A stretch of DNA of 64,000 bases from Motacilla alba alba (taxonomy: Eukaryota; Chordata; Aves; Passeriformes; Motacillidae): positions 5,379,685 to 5,443,684 of the forward strand of contig NC_052019.1 of assembly GCF_015832195.1 (NCBI RefSeq). Direction: 5' to 3'. The position numbers and the translations under genes were made by a program. The notes beneath the pieces are model-generated. The model worked only from the letters and a program-made list of their open reading frames with translations. It was not told where the DNA came from and ran no database searches. Below are positions 26,033-38,080 of the stretch, in pieces. Position 1 is the stretch's first letter. Each line of letters begins with the position of its first letter.

Positions 26033-26119
26033 TGGAGACGAGATGCTCCAGCCCTGGCTGAGATGTTGGACCTGCAGTGTCCAGCAGTTTCCGAGCCACA
26101 CGTGGGCTGTGCAGGTGTC
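26033..26119 (-). CDS. possible upstream exon of the same unrecognised gene
   Basis: An 87-nt block lies between a strong acceptor (ccctgtgtcctggcag) and a donor (CTCCA|gtgagt). The phase-2 frame is open, encodes TPAQPTCGSETAGHCRSN and joins in phase to the next candidate exon. A second frame (phase 0) is also open, so the coding reading is uncertain. No start codon or signal peptide exon was located. Confidence 0.15.
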
Positions 26120-27559
26120 CTGCCAGGACACAGGGACACCGGGGCTTGGGAAAGCTTCAGTGCCCCTTGCCTTTGCAAGGCTGGGGTTTGCATCCACATT
26201 TGACAGTAGCTCACAGGCACTTCAAGTTTATTTTTCTGGAAAGCACCATTTCTAATGATGTAGTAAAGCATCAGGCTGTGCAGGACCAGCACCCGGCTCT
26301 TTGAATGGTATCTGCCCTCACCCAGCAGGCACTCCTGCCTGCAAAGCCACCCTCCTTTAACCCTTCTGAGGCTTATCCCCGGGAAACACCTCTCCCTGTC
26401 TCCAGCACCCCTGACACCATGTAGGACCACCAGCGCAGCTGGGAAAGGGGAGATGATTCATGCAATAGCAACAAGAGCCTGTTGGGCCCACGTGTGGCCA
26501 GCCAGGGTGCCCAGCAGGCCCAGTGATGCGGGCACTCCCTGGCCCCAAATGGGAAGGCAAAACTCTCCCAGCCTACGCAAGGCAGGGCAGAAGTCTGGCA
26601 CCCTCTCACTGCCCCGCAGCGCTCCATCAAAGGGGCTCGGTCCAGGGAAACGTGCAGAGCAGAGCATACCCCAAGGTAGCTCTTGGGGAGCGTGGGAGTG
26701 ACACGGGAGGTGCTGGCCATCATAAGGGCATTTGGGCTAGGAGGGTCCCTGCACACATTGGGCAGTAGGAGTTGGAGAGGGGATTAATTGCAATGGTCCT
26801 GGGGAGACAGCAGGGAGGACAGAGATCTGAAGCCACCACGGAGGTCGCCAGCTTGTGGACCTTGGCACAGGTTTTTAGCAGAAGACACTGTGGATCACAG
26901 CTCAGCTGCATTCAAAGTTTTTTCCAATTAACACTGTCTGGTTTTCCAACTTGAGTGCTTGAGATGGATATGAGGCAAATGAATAACATATTCCCTGTTA
27001 CATTACACAATTGGCAAGAGAAGGGGATATAAGGTCCTGCCTGTCCCAAATCCCATCAGTGTTTCACTGCAGGAATGTTACATCCAGGAGCAGGGCTGGT
27101 GACAGTGGGGACATGTGAAGCCCTTTCCCAAGAACCTTCTGGCTAACAGAGCAAGATAAAGGTAGTAGAGAGAAACAGGCTTCAGAAGCAGGATGCAGAT
27201 GCCTGGATGCTGAGCACTGAGCTGCACTGTCAGACTCATACTTCACTCATACTTCCATGAGTCTACCTGACCACCTGGGTCAGCTGGCAGAGAGGATACC
27301 CTGTTCCCACCCAGATCCCTCACAAGCCTTCCCTCCTCAGCCAGAGCCCTGCATTAGGGCTCAAGCAGAAGATGCTGGGAGCAGGGGACTCATTTCCATC
27401 CCTTTCCCCTGGGTAAGCTGGAGCAGAAAGGAGCCACGCTGGCTCCAAGAGCCGGCTCCCTTGAGATGCTGATGGGCAGAGCCGGGAGCCCGGCCAGGGG
27501 CTGCGTGCGCCAGATGCACAATCCATCCCCTACCCTGGGCTCTGTGTCTGACTCGCCTC

Positions 27560-27960
27560 CCCCAGTTACAGCATCACCTGCCTGTTTATACGGGAGATTT
27601 GAAAGCTGTTACCTCCAACTCTTTTTATACCTTGGTCTAATCTAGATACTGTTAATGATATTTACTTTCAAGACGCTCACCTTAGATTGGCTTTTCAACA
27701 TCTAAATTAAGCGTTCCATCCCAGTCTTTGATATCATGACGGCACTTCAGCTACCTTTGATCATATCTACTAAGTATTCTCATTAGTAATCAACATTACT
27801 TACTTAAAATAAACACATGTTTTCTTGAAGCTTTGTGGTTACGCTTAATCAGCCGCAAAAATTCCCCTTAAGACGGTTTGTATCATTCAAGGGCATTTGC
27901 GTCCATAACCCTAAACAACAACCGTAAATAGTTGTTGTTTTCCCTGCGCTCTCCAAAATG
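27560..27960. promoter_or_regulatory. strong candidate conserved non-coding element
   Basis: A 400-bp AT-rich stretch without recognisable repeats keeps scattered CpGs (gcttaatcagccgcaaaa, taagacggtttg) and is crowded with homeodomain, GATA/TCF and MEIS-like words (taatctagata, ctcattagtaatcaac, cctttgatcatatc). It is the most enhancer-like stretch by eye in the window. It does not encode protein in any frame of useful length. Confidence 0.4.
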
Positions 27961-27999
27961 CCGTCTGCCGAGATCTGACTTTCCAGTGAAAGGATTTGA

Positions 28000-30900
28000 T
28001 ACCTGTAACATCCCCCCCGACCAAACCGCTGTTCGATACTGCCATGTAAACTGAATCACGGCGAGAATTGCTGTTGGCAAACTCCACCTCCCCTATCCTG
28101 GATCGCAGGCTTTGGCAGAGGGCAGGACACGGCTCCCGTGGTGCCGGGCCTGACCCCTGACTTCCCAGCAGTGGCGAAACCACCCGAGTCATGGCAGGAG
28201 ATAACTGGTGGTGCTTTGGATGGGAGGCAGGTACCGCTGCCTCTGCGCAGTGCCCGTGCCCTCAGACCGCGCCGTGGCGTTTAGACAATGCAGGCCCTGA
28301 CAATAAAGGTCCCTCTGACATGCAGAAAATGGTGAGAGGCTTAAATGTTTTGGGTAGGGTGTGTGACTCAGCTGCTCTTGCTGCACCCTGGGCACATAAA
28401 CCCTGCCTGGCTCAGGGTCCTGCACCGGCACTTCACGTTGCTAATGAGCAGCTTGGGTATGAGAAGCCCTGACTCACCCCTGCCTGCACTTGAGGAAGCT
28501 CCCAGGAGAGGCAAATAGCTGCCTCCTTCTCCCACCTCTGAATGTGTCCCCATCTCCCCTTCCACCTCCTTTCTCTTGTTCCCACCTTATTCTTCACCTC
28601 CTCCCTTGGGAACCCTATCCTGGTGTCCCACATATTGGAGTGGCCCTAGATCACCCAAATCCATTGCAGCCACGCATGGCGAGGGATGGCAGAGGAGGCG
28701 GCTAAGGTGATGATGGGCTCCCACCAGGATTTCTCTATCCCACCTGTCTCCAATGGGAGAGGACCACACCACCTCCCTGCCTGACAGGCACAGAGGGATT
28801 AGGAACACAAACCCCACTGCTGGGGGGTGATTTTGCAGGGTCTAAATCTTTCCTGCTGCTGATAACACTTCCTCCAGCTTCACCCAATCCCCTCCACCCT
28901 TTGATGTCAACTGGAGGCACCAGGTCTAAAACAGCCACTGCTGTTCATTAGACCTAATTAGTCCCTAATGCCGTCTTAAATCCCATTTTAAAAGGGGACC
29001 ATTCAGCACGGCCAGGGCTGAGACAGCCCTGGCTGAAGGCAAAGTAAAGGAGTCTGTGATCAAAAGGAGGGAGAGTGTTCACCAGGTAATTCAAGACGGA
29101 GGGATTTGCAGGCTGCTACCAGCTCTCAGAGCACCAGCTCACACAGACTGGGCAGGAGGGCAGGCAGCATCCCTCACAGCTGGAACCAACCCAAACCCAT
29201 GGATTCTCTACGGAGGAATTGTGTCTCCACTGAGATGCTGTTTTCTGATGGGGGCAGGCACTGTCAGCAAGGTGAGGAAGGAAAAAGGGTCTGAAGGCTT
29301 GGGCAGTCTAGGAATAGTGCATCTGGTCTGACTCGCAGTAGCAATGTTTTTCCAACCAGAGATATTTTTAGAAATGTGTTGAATCAATCTGTTGAATCAA
29401 CACCTCTTGGGGGGCCATCCCTTGGCTGGGGAAAGGAGAGCATCTCCCCCTTCATCCAACTCAGCTCCCATGAATGCAAGAGGTATGAACACAAGCCAGA
29501 GCTGAGTGATTAGGGCTTTGATTTTGAAAGACTCAGTGGGGATGAAATACCATTTATCCCATGCTCTAGTACCACTCAACACCACATCTCCTTGCCACTC
29601 CATCCCCATCCCATCTCCTTTGTGAGGCTCAAGAGCTGGAAATGGGATATTCCCCAGCCTGGGCCTTTGCCTGAGCCACACGACCAACCTCCCGCCTTTA
29701 GGTCCAACTTTCTCTAGAAACCAGGCCCACGTCCAAATTAATTTTCTGTATGTGTTGTTGGAGTGATTAGATCTGCAAATCAACATAGCCACAAACTGAA
29801 TAATGCACCAGCGCCGAGCGCTGTCGGGGCAAAGCCCCAAGTTCCTCGTCAAGTTCAGTCCTGCAGAGCCTGTAACTAATGATTTTTCTCACTTGGCCCA
29901 GAGTCAGCGCCCTGTCTCACATGCACACACAAACATTGTACGTGTGCCTTGTTAGCATAGCACGATCTGCAGATAAAGGGAGGGAGGGAGAGCAGAGCGC
30001 TGGCCCTGGGACACTCGTGTGACACCTCGCCCTCAGCTGAGCTGCTGAAACCAGAGGAAATGGCAGGATGTTGGGACAAGCATGCCACTACCCAGCTCCA
30101 GTCACGTTGTGCCACTTGCCCTTCTCCCTCACTGGGATGGTCTGCATGTCTCTTTTTTGTCATGTAATTGAGAGCTGGCCCAAAGCCCTCGGCTATCAAT
30201 GAAAGCCAAGGATGAGGTCAGTGGTCTGGCAGGTCCCATGTCTGGACACCACACCCCTGGCCACACGGTCATGGATATAGAGGGTGATGGTAGCTCCCAG
30301 AAACTCTCCAAGTCTCACCTGTTTGGATCCAGGAAGGAGAAACATACGGGAGAACCAGCTACAAGATGTCTTCTACACATATAGGCTGGTCCCCAGGGTT
30401 TATTTGTTGGACCCTGACAGTGTCCTCTCCTTACAAATTAGGGTTTCCATCCACATTCACATTCCTCCTCAAGCCACAGGCTTCACCTCTGCAGGTGGGC
30501 TCTCCCAGGGCCCACAGCCTTTCAGTGCAGGGCTTTAGCCCCACTTGGAACCCACTGGGCGTGCTGGTGGGACTCAGGGCTGCCCTGCAGTGGGAGAGGC
30601 AGCACACAGCTCTGGGCTCTCTGCCCTGCAGCCACCCTCTTGCAGTGATGGGTCTGCACTCATGAGCTCTCCTGCAGCCTGGTGAGAGGCAGTGATCTCA
30701 CACTAAAGGTAGAGAGGATGCTCATTGCCTAAGTTACCTTCTAGTACCCACCTCTAACACCTTTTAGCCACCTGAAACATCTACTGTCCACAGCAAGAGA
30801 CAGGATGCCCCTGAGGCCCATCCTGCTCCATCTTTGGAGATGTGTCTAGGGCAGGTAGGCTGAATTGCCCTACAGGTATTTTCTCCACTCTCTGCTGAAG

Positions 30901-33059
30901 GAGCCCAGAGCCAAGTGCGACCGGGGTGACATTTGCATCACTCGACAGCCAGTCTCTGCAGCACTGACTTGGAGCACAGCAGGTACCTCAGCTCCCTTTG
31001 TAGTCGCCAAAGGCCCTCTGGAGGTAAAATTCACCCAGCCTGCTTGTAAGTGCTTCAAGACAAGATGAACTGCACCCTCAGTTCCCCTGGCTGTGCAGAT
31101 TAAATCTCCATCAACTATGAAAAGAACAGAGCAAGACCTCTGGGGTTTTAACCTGTCTGCATTAAGTGATACAGTTCCCACCCCTGGTGACTGAAGCTGG
31201 TCAAGATAAGGATTTGCATCAGTGGAGTATTAGCCAGGGTAGGCGAGGCCCCCATGGCTGGAACAAGGAGAAAGATCAGCAAAATGGGCTTCTGGGTGAA
31301 GAAATTTATGTGCCTCACAGAGATGCCCCTGCTTGGATGGGATCTGTGCTGGGGACAGCTCAGGGCAGAACTGTCACCCCCAGTGGCAGATGCCAGCTCC
31401 CAAGACAGAGTGGGTGTTCAGTCCCACCTAAAGCCATGCTGCAGGGTGGGTGGCACCCCCTGGGCTCTCAGCACTGCCATGCAGTGACATAGTGAGACAG
31501 ACCATCTCTGGCTTTAGCTTCACCAAACTGACCCACAGCTGCACCAACCCAACCCACCTCACTGGTGCTAGCCCAAGGGGGATGTCATTTGTCAGGACTA
31601 CCACGACATTTGCTGGAGAAGCACCTTTGTGAATGGCCTGGTCTCCCAGCCTGACATCCCTGTGCTTCAGACACGTGACATTTAATGCAAAGCAGAGCAG
31701 AAAACCTTCCCCTTCAGTCCTGAACAGGATGACTTTGTGCTCAGCTACAGCTTTAGCTGTGATCTCCAGTTGCATTACCTTCTCCATTACCCTGTTCATG
31801 CCATTTCCTTATGATGAAGAAATTATGATAAAATTATCATTTTTTCCATGTTATTTATTTTTGGTTGCCTGTCAGGTGTGATAACTGTAGAGGAGGCTAT
31901 TCTTTATATTGAACATCCTAAACAGACTGGACATCTTAATCTGACTCCAGCAGGAGCAGCTCTATCCCCACCAATCTTCTTTCCCCATCCCATGAGCGGG
32001 CTGCCACTGAAAAGCAGACCCTCAGTGCTGCTGTTTCTACTGTAGCACTTCTAAACACACTCCTACAAGGTTCTTTTCAAGGATATTGCCTTAGCATTAG
32101 CCCTGAGAAGGAAGCTGTATGCTTAATCCAAAACCATCTGTCCCCTACTCTATCCATATATCCTCTTCCCCCTTCCTTGTGGCCATGCAGTGGCTCATCC
32201 AGCTGAACACTAACCTGGCAAAGTTTGGTCCCAGATGAGTCGAAAAACTACAAGGCTGGGATCTTGGGAGGCTACAAAGCTGACCCATGCACCCATACAA
32301 TGTGCCAAGGTGCCAGGTGATGGGAGAGGAGCAGCACCACCCTGAGGTGGATCTCCAGAGTTAGACCTGGCTCACACCAGCAGAAAGGGAAAGGAGTCCT
32401 GCAGGTGTAGCTTGTACCAGCTTGCCAGGCCAAGGTCAGTGTGAAAGAATGTACCCATGAGTAGAACTCCACGGGTTCACCTTGGGGCCTCTGCCATTCA
32501 GACCATCGCCCCAGCCCAAGCCCCAGCCAGATGTTGCCACACACCAAAGGATTTGGTGAAGTCACCCCAGGAGAGGAGCAGCCTAGAGGACTTCTGCTCC
32601 ATCCTGGCTGTGCACTGTACACACAGCCACAGGAGGGACACCCTGGGCTCCCCAGGTAACCACCCCGAGGAGACAATCCACCCCTTCTGTGAGCACACAT
32701 CAGCCGCCGTTCTGCTACAGGAACTTGCCGGAGACCTTTTCCTCTTTCCATGGTTTCCTCTGGGAAGCAAAGCTGTAGAGATGGCCAAACAAAAGCAGGA
32801 CATCCAGGAGCCTGGGAAGGGCATGCTTTGCACCCACTGCTCAGTTTGGGTGCCTTCAGAGACCACAGACCAAAACCCGTGTTCTGCAAGCAGAAGTCCT
32901 GTACAGGTATCTCCTTTCTGCAGGAGGAAGGGAGGGAAAGTCACCCTTAGTCGTCCCCATCTCCTCTTGGGTGACATCTAAGCAGTGTCAGAGATGTGCC
33001 CACGAGGTCCCAGTGTGCACCAGGACATGAGGGTGATGGTTCCCAGCTGGATCCTAACA
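28000..33059. other. no gene recognised
   Basis: Unique intergenic sequence. A homeodomain-type cluster (gacctaattagtccctaatg) lies near 28952-28972. At 31428-31881 long frames are open on both strands at once, without recognised homology. Confidence 0.55.
29690..29960. promoter_or_regulatory. candidate conserved non-coding element
   Basis: Contains aaattaattttctgtatg, gagtgattagatctgcaaat and agcgccgagcgctgtcgggg within unique sequence that retains CpGs. No gene is recognised. Confidence 0.3.
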
Positions 33060-33540
33060 CAAGGGGCTTAGTGTGGGAGATGCTGCCCCGGGCCGGTCTC
33101 TGCCGCCCACTCGCAGAGCATCTCCCGGTACCCCACCGCGCAGCTTCTCCTCTCAATGCCTTTGCTCCGCAGAGAGATCAAAAGGCATCCAGCCCACTGA
33201 TCGCTGGGTTTTGTGTCGAAAGGCTCCCCGATTACCTCACCATTAGCTGCGCCCATTAAACAAAATCCTAAAGGTTTTACACAAAGCTGAGGTTTCAGAT
33301 GAGAGGGCGAAGGAATGACTCAGTGCCTTTAAACGCCAAAGTCTTCTCCTCCGTCCTGTTTGTACAGCACCTAGCACGAGGGGTCCAGGTGCATGCCTAG
33401 GGCTCTGAAACACCGCCACAATTAACTAATAAGTGTAATAGCAGCTGTACTCCCACCAGCACGGTTTCGTTTTATTATTTAAATATTCAGTTGCGCTGGG
33501 TAGCACCTCTCGGAGATGAAGTTTAATTCAGTGAGGTGGA
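33060..33540. promoter_or_regulatory. CpG-containing block and AT-rich element
   Basis: The left half (33080-33250) holds many CpGs (gccccgggccggtctctgcc, caccgcgcagc). The right half holds ttattatttaaatattcag and tgactcagtgcc (AP-1-like). It is repeat-free and looks regulatory rather than coding. Confidence 0.35.
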
Positions 33541-34009
33541 AAATGTGCCCCCACCGCCACTGGCAGCCAGTGCTGCAGCACAGGTACAGCCGGGAGCCAC
33601 AGGAGCAGCCCTGGTGCTGCTGAAATCAAGGATGGGGCAGAAGAGAGCAGCCCCAGGGTCCTGCGGCCCCCAGAGTGCCGGAGCAGAGCGGGGTGAGGGG
33701 GTTTTCAGCTGATACAAGAAGCTTATCGGGCCGATCCAGCTGGTGAGATCCCCCTTGGGACTCGTCCGACTGAGACCCCTGGTTTGTAGGCGTCTCTCCA
33801 GCTGTCAGCATCTGGGGACATTGGTCACAGCAGTATCACCTGGAGCGGGATGCAGGCGAAGGGGAGCAGGGAGGGGCACCAAAACTCTCTTCTCCTCCTT
33901 CTCCACCTGGAGTCAGCAACAAACACCGATTTTCAACCCAAAAAAAAAAGAGCCGATACGAAACAAGCAGCGCAGTGGTTTGGCAGCGTGGCCTGAGGTT
34001 TGTGCTGGT

Positions 34010-34450
34010 GATCACTGAGTCACAGTCGGGCACCGAACGCGATGGGAAGGCAACTTCCAGCAGGACAGGTCTCCATGGGGACCCTGTGAACTCCCTGCCC
34101 TGCTCCCGGCTCCCGGCAGGAGCATCCCGTGCGGAGCCCACGCCTGGTGGGGCTCTGGAAGCGCTTTGGGGCTCTGGAAGAGCTTTGCCCTGAGCCTGGA
34201 GCTTCCCCTGGTCCAGGCACGGCTCAGAGCCGGGGATACCAGCAGCTCCTATGGCAGAAGAAACAGTGCCATCTGCTGACATTCCCCGCTCCGTTCCTCG
34301 AAAGCCAGGGGTGCTTATCTCCCCCCGTGATCGGCGCCTGGGGTCGTGCCAGCCCGAGGAACACCCGCACGGGGCCGTGCTGCTGCGGCATCCCCGCAGG
34401 CGAGCCCTGGGGTGGCCGGGCACCTGAGACCCCCACAGACACCCAGGGTG
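34010..34450. promoter_or_regulatory. CpG-rich segment containing a CTCF-like site
   Basis: CpG words (tcgggcaccgaacgcgatgg, gtgcggagcccacgcc, cccgcacggggccgtgc) are frequent. Includes the CTCF-like motif at 34266-34279. No supported coding exon. Confidence 0.35.
34266..34279 (-). promoter_or_regulatory. CTCF-like motif in the gene-poor left region
   Basis: The minus strand reads TCAGCAGATGGCAC, 13 of 14 positions of the CTCF core. It is embedded in the CpG-rich stretch 34020-34450. Confidence 0.5.
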
Positions 34451-34875
34451 GCCCTGTGGTCACTGGGAATGCAGAGCCCAAGCAGTCCTGGGAGAAGAGC
34501 TGGAGGGGAAGGTGCTGGTCACTGCCACCCAGCAGGGTTTAATTAACCCCTTCACAGCAATTAATGAACACAGTGAAACCCCTCCAACAGGCTGCTTTTC
34601 AAGGGACAACCCCCATCCCATGTGATTCCTTAGTACGGCTTCTTCCACCCTAACCTGTGGTCCTACCACCTCTGATCCTGTGGGGTGCTGGAGTTACTGG
34701 GGCTCCCAGAGGAACTACTGGAAAACAGCCCTTGGCTGGTATGGTGAGAGCTCAGATTTTTTTTTTTTTAATGAACCCTCCCAAAATCACAAAAGCCTCA
34801 GGTCCCATACAAGTCCCTGGGAGGTAACTGCATTTAGCATGATGGCCCCTGCTTGAGTTCCAAACCACATATAAG

Positions 34876-35085
34876 GAAGAGATTTTTTTTTTTTTTACAA
34901 GCAGAGCAGTGAGGCACTGGCACAGGCTGCCCAGAGAGGTGGTGGATGTCCATCGGTGTAAATATTCAGGTCACCTTGGGCTGAGTCTGAGCACCCTGGT
35001 CTAGCAGAAGATGCAGGAAAATTTGGGCCAGAGGACCTTGAAAGGTCCTTTCCAACCTGGACTGTTCTCTGGCTCTATTATACAT
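34876..35085 (+). mobile_element. CR1 LINE 3' fragment
   Basis: A T-rich run is followed by caggctgcccagagaggtgg, then gcaccctggtctagcagaag, then ccttgaaaggtcctttccaa. This is the plus-strand CR1 3' end, including the short 3' UTR. Confidence 0.9.
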
Positions 35086-35639
35086 TTATATACATTATAT
35101 GGATTGGATCTGTGTTACACCAGGACCTCGGCAGGAGGTGCCACTTGTCCCAGGCACTGGCAAGGCAAAGGTCACTGCTCATGTCCAAAACTGCTGGGAG
35201 AAACTCTTCCCTGGGGGCACCTTTTCCCACACAGGGGTGAAGAACCCTGTGACAGGGAGATGGTCCCACCCTGCCACCTCCCCAGGGACAGGAGAGCTGC
35301 AGGGGACCAGGCTGAAGTGAGAACCTGGTGGAGCTCGGCCTGAGAATGGCCCGTGGAAAGTAAAGCTGCTGATTTGCTGATTTTCCAAGCTGACCTACCA
35401 ATAGAAAAACCATCAAAGCAAGAGACACATTCCTGAGGTCTGACCCAGCACGGCAAAGTCAAGGAAAGATTCCCACTGAACTCAACAGCCACCGGACTGC
35501 GGCCACAACACTTACATACAGCCAAGACTTATTTATTATTTTTCCCCCATGGTTTTAATCAAGACTTCATCCCACTAGGGCTCTGTCTCATCCTGCAACA
35601 AGGAAGTCAAATTTATCCTACAGAGTCATTTTAAGGCAA

Positions 35640-35725
35640 TAGATAACCAAATATATATAGTTAGATATATTACCGTGTAGGTATAAATTTAAAAAACACA
35701 TATATATTTTATATACATACAAATA
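35640..35725. repeat. AT-rich low-complexity tract
   Basis: Runs of tatata and tttaaaaaac dominate (for example atatatatagttagatata and catatatattttatatac). No gene is expected here. Confidence 0.8.
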
Positions 35726-35790
35726 ACCTCTTAAACCAGAGGCCAGCATAAAAAACAGAGTTAACACTGTAATAATTTTAATTATGCAAC

Positions 35791-36015
35791 ATATTCTGCC
35801 TAACATATTTATTTTTAATGGCAGTCATTTTAATAGCTCTAAGGCCCTGAATTAGTCCAATATGTTCTTAACTATGTTCACTTTAAATACAAATGTTAAT
35901 GACTTTTCCAGAGGGTCCAGTGCCCTGGATGAGCTTGCTAAACAGCAGTATATTCTCCTTAGCACGTTTACTTTTAATAACAGGTTTAATGATGCACTTG
36001 GGGCCTTAATAACCA
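35791..36015 (+). repeat. three diverged copies of a roughly 65-bp AT-rich unit
   Basis: Copies begin near 35791 (atattctgcctaacatattt), 35860 (atatgttcttaactatgttc) and 35950 (atattctccttagcacgttt). Each continues with a t-rich tttttaat or tttaaata word, a ttaatga/tttaata word and a ggccct/gggtcc/ggcctt word. Copies 1 and 3 are the closest, about 70% alike by eye. Spacing is 69 and 90 bp. The origin could be an old tandem duplication or a degraded satellite. Confidence 0.55.
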
Positions 36016-36447
36016 TGTTTAGTCACAAAGAGAAAAACCAGCTACAAAATACTTTCTCTAAAAACTAGGCTACAGGGGATTGCTGCGCTGTTTCAAAGCC
36101 ACACCAGCCATCCTTTAATGTGCCTCTGTGTGTTTTGGCTCTGCCTGCATCCAGGCTGAGGAGCCTGGCCATGGAGGAGCAGCCCTGATCAATTTTTGAG
36201 GCTGGTTTCGGGGTGACTTGGGGACCCTCTGCAGCAGCTGAGCTGCTCAGGCTGAAGGACTGCAGCCAAAGGTGGCCTCACCTCCTCCCACCCCCAGTGC
36301 TCAGTGGTGGGTTTGGGGAGACAGAGGGCAAATTTCAAAGGAAGGTGTTCCCGGGCTCCAGCAGAGGCATCCTGGGGCTCTCATCGACGCTGCTGGCACA
36401 GACGTGCCAAAGAGAACGCGTTTGAAAAATCACACCCACCACCCATT

Positions 36448-36510
36448 AAAAAAAAAAAAAAAACACAACAAAACACCAAAAAGCACCACCAACAACTACA
36501 AAACCCCACC
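36448..36510 (+). repeat. A-rich and AC-rich simple sequence
   Basis: A 16-base A run is followed by cacaacaaaacaccaaaaag-type A/C-rich sequence. Confidence 0.85.
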
Positions 36511-37189
36511 TCCTGCTTTTAGCTTTATGAGAGCTAGAAATACCACCAAATCAAGAGGCAGGCAGGTGACAGCTGCTCTCTCCTTTCATGCCCACATCAA
36601 GCTGTGGACCCGCAGCCCCACTCGTGTCAGCCCTCCCGGCTGGGGCTGGGGGCAGGTGGGACCCCCGGGGCACATCCATCCCAGCAGAGAGCCGATTGCA
36701 GCTCCCCAGAAGAGATTCACCCGGTGGTGTGGCTGGCAGGGCTTCTCTCCCGGCTGTGTCCAGACCTGTCCAAGCCCAGAGCTGTGTCCGGACCCGTGAA
36801 ATCCCACACGCATGCCCAGGGGATACTCGGAGCTGCCTCCATGACCTGCGGGCACAGGACCAGCCCAATCCCTCCCTCTCCATTCAGACTGAAGGGTCAA
36901 CCCCCACAGGGTGTCACAGCTGTCCCCAGTGTGCAGCAGGTCCCCTACAACGTGTGCTGGCAGGGCTGGAGGTACCCCAAGGGCAGCGCGCTTCTCCCTC
37001 CATGCAGAAGCATTCTGGGGCGTGCATCTTGCACCAAAAAAACCTTATGGTTTGTCCTAAATATAACCATGGCAGACTTTGCCAGGCTTCATCTCCACTT
37101 GCATGAAAAACACTTGCAAGGCTTGAACCAGCTCTGGTTTGTCTACCTTCTGCCCCAGGGCCTGAGCGAAAAGGGAGGGTGGAATCCAA

Positions 37190-37440
37190 TAGCGTGTTGT
37201 GCATAAAAAGATTATGCCAAAGATAACCTTATTGCTAATAATAACCCTGGAATCTATCCTGTGAATAGGCCCTATTGAATGCTTGAACACAGGCATTCCT
37301 CGGTTAGGTTTTTCTGCCTACAAATATTTCACTTGAGTCTTTAAATACTAATCACAGAATTCAGACGAGGGGGTTTTTATCTTCAAAGTGCTGCAGAAAA
37401 AAAAATTAAAATTAATTCATTAATCAAGTATAATTAAAGG
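37190..37440. promoter_or_regulatory. candidate conserved non-coding element
   Basis: Unique AT-rich sequence includes gccaaagataaccttattgc, ctttaaatactaatcac and attaattcattaatcaag, dense in homeodomain-like words. No coding frame is recognised. Confidence 0.3.
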
Positions 37441-37469
37441 GTATAAAAGATGCCTTTTTCCAGAGCAGG

Positions 37470-37570
37470 GAGCCAACCAACGCAGCGTGAAGCCACCGTG
37501 GGGACTCCAAGCATCTTTCCCACCGCGAACGTGATTTTCCCGGAGCGGCGCCCGGGCAGTAGCTGTGCTT
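37470..37570. promoter_or_regulatory. short CpG cluster
   Basis: Contains accgcgaacgtgattttccc and ggagcggcgcccgggcag, a local CpG enrichment between two AT-rich elements. Confidence 0.3.
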
Positions 37571-37839
37571 GTTCCCAGCAGCTCTGCTCAAGCTGTCTTC
37601 CTGACATGTGTTAGGCTGTATGTCTGCCACGCAGGAAATAGGGTTTGAAGCTCACAGCCAGGAGCAAAAGCTGAGATTGAAGCTTTAATGAAGCTGGGAT
37701 TGAGTGGCTAGGGTGGTTCAGTGAAGCAGTAAATGCAAACACATTATCACCTGAGAACTTGCTCCAATTTCACACCAATTAACTAGGAATGAGAGAGGAG
37801 GGCTGGGGCTGGCTGCAGAGATGGCTGATAATCCTGTGA

Positions 37840-38080
37840 ATGGGCAGAAATGGCTCGAACGCAGACGCGCTTGTGCCAAAACGAGTTTGTTAGATAACGC
37901 CAGTCCCGGTAATTTTGTCTTTGGGAGGGAGCATGTCATTACTGGAGCTGCTTTTATTAGCAAATATTAAAAACATTTGCCGAAATACAGTTGCCCGTGA
38001 GGGAAGCAGGGGTGGAAAAAGTAATAAAGCAATAGCTGATTATTTTATTCCTCTGCCAATGCGTCATATCACAAGGGAAG
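37840..38080. promoter_or_regulatory. candidate conserved non-coding element
   Basis: Mixed composition with retained CpGs (cgaacgcagacgcgcttgtg, gataacgccagtcccggtaa) followed by attagcaaatattaaaaac and aatgcgtcatatcac (CREB/AP-1-like). It is repeat-free. Confidence 0.35.
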
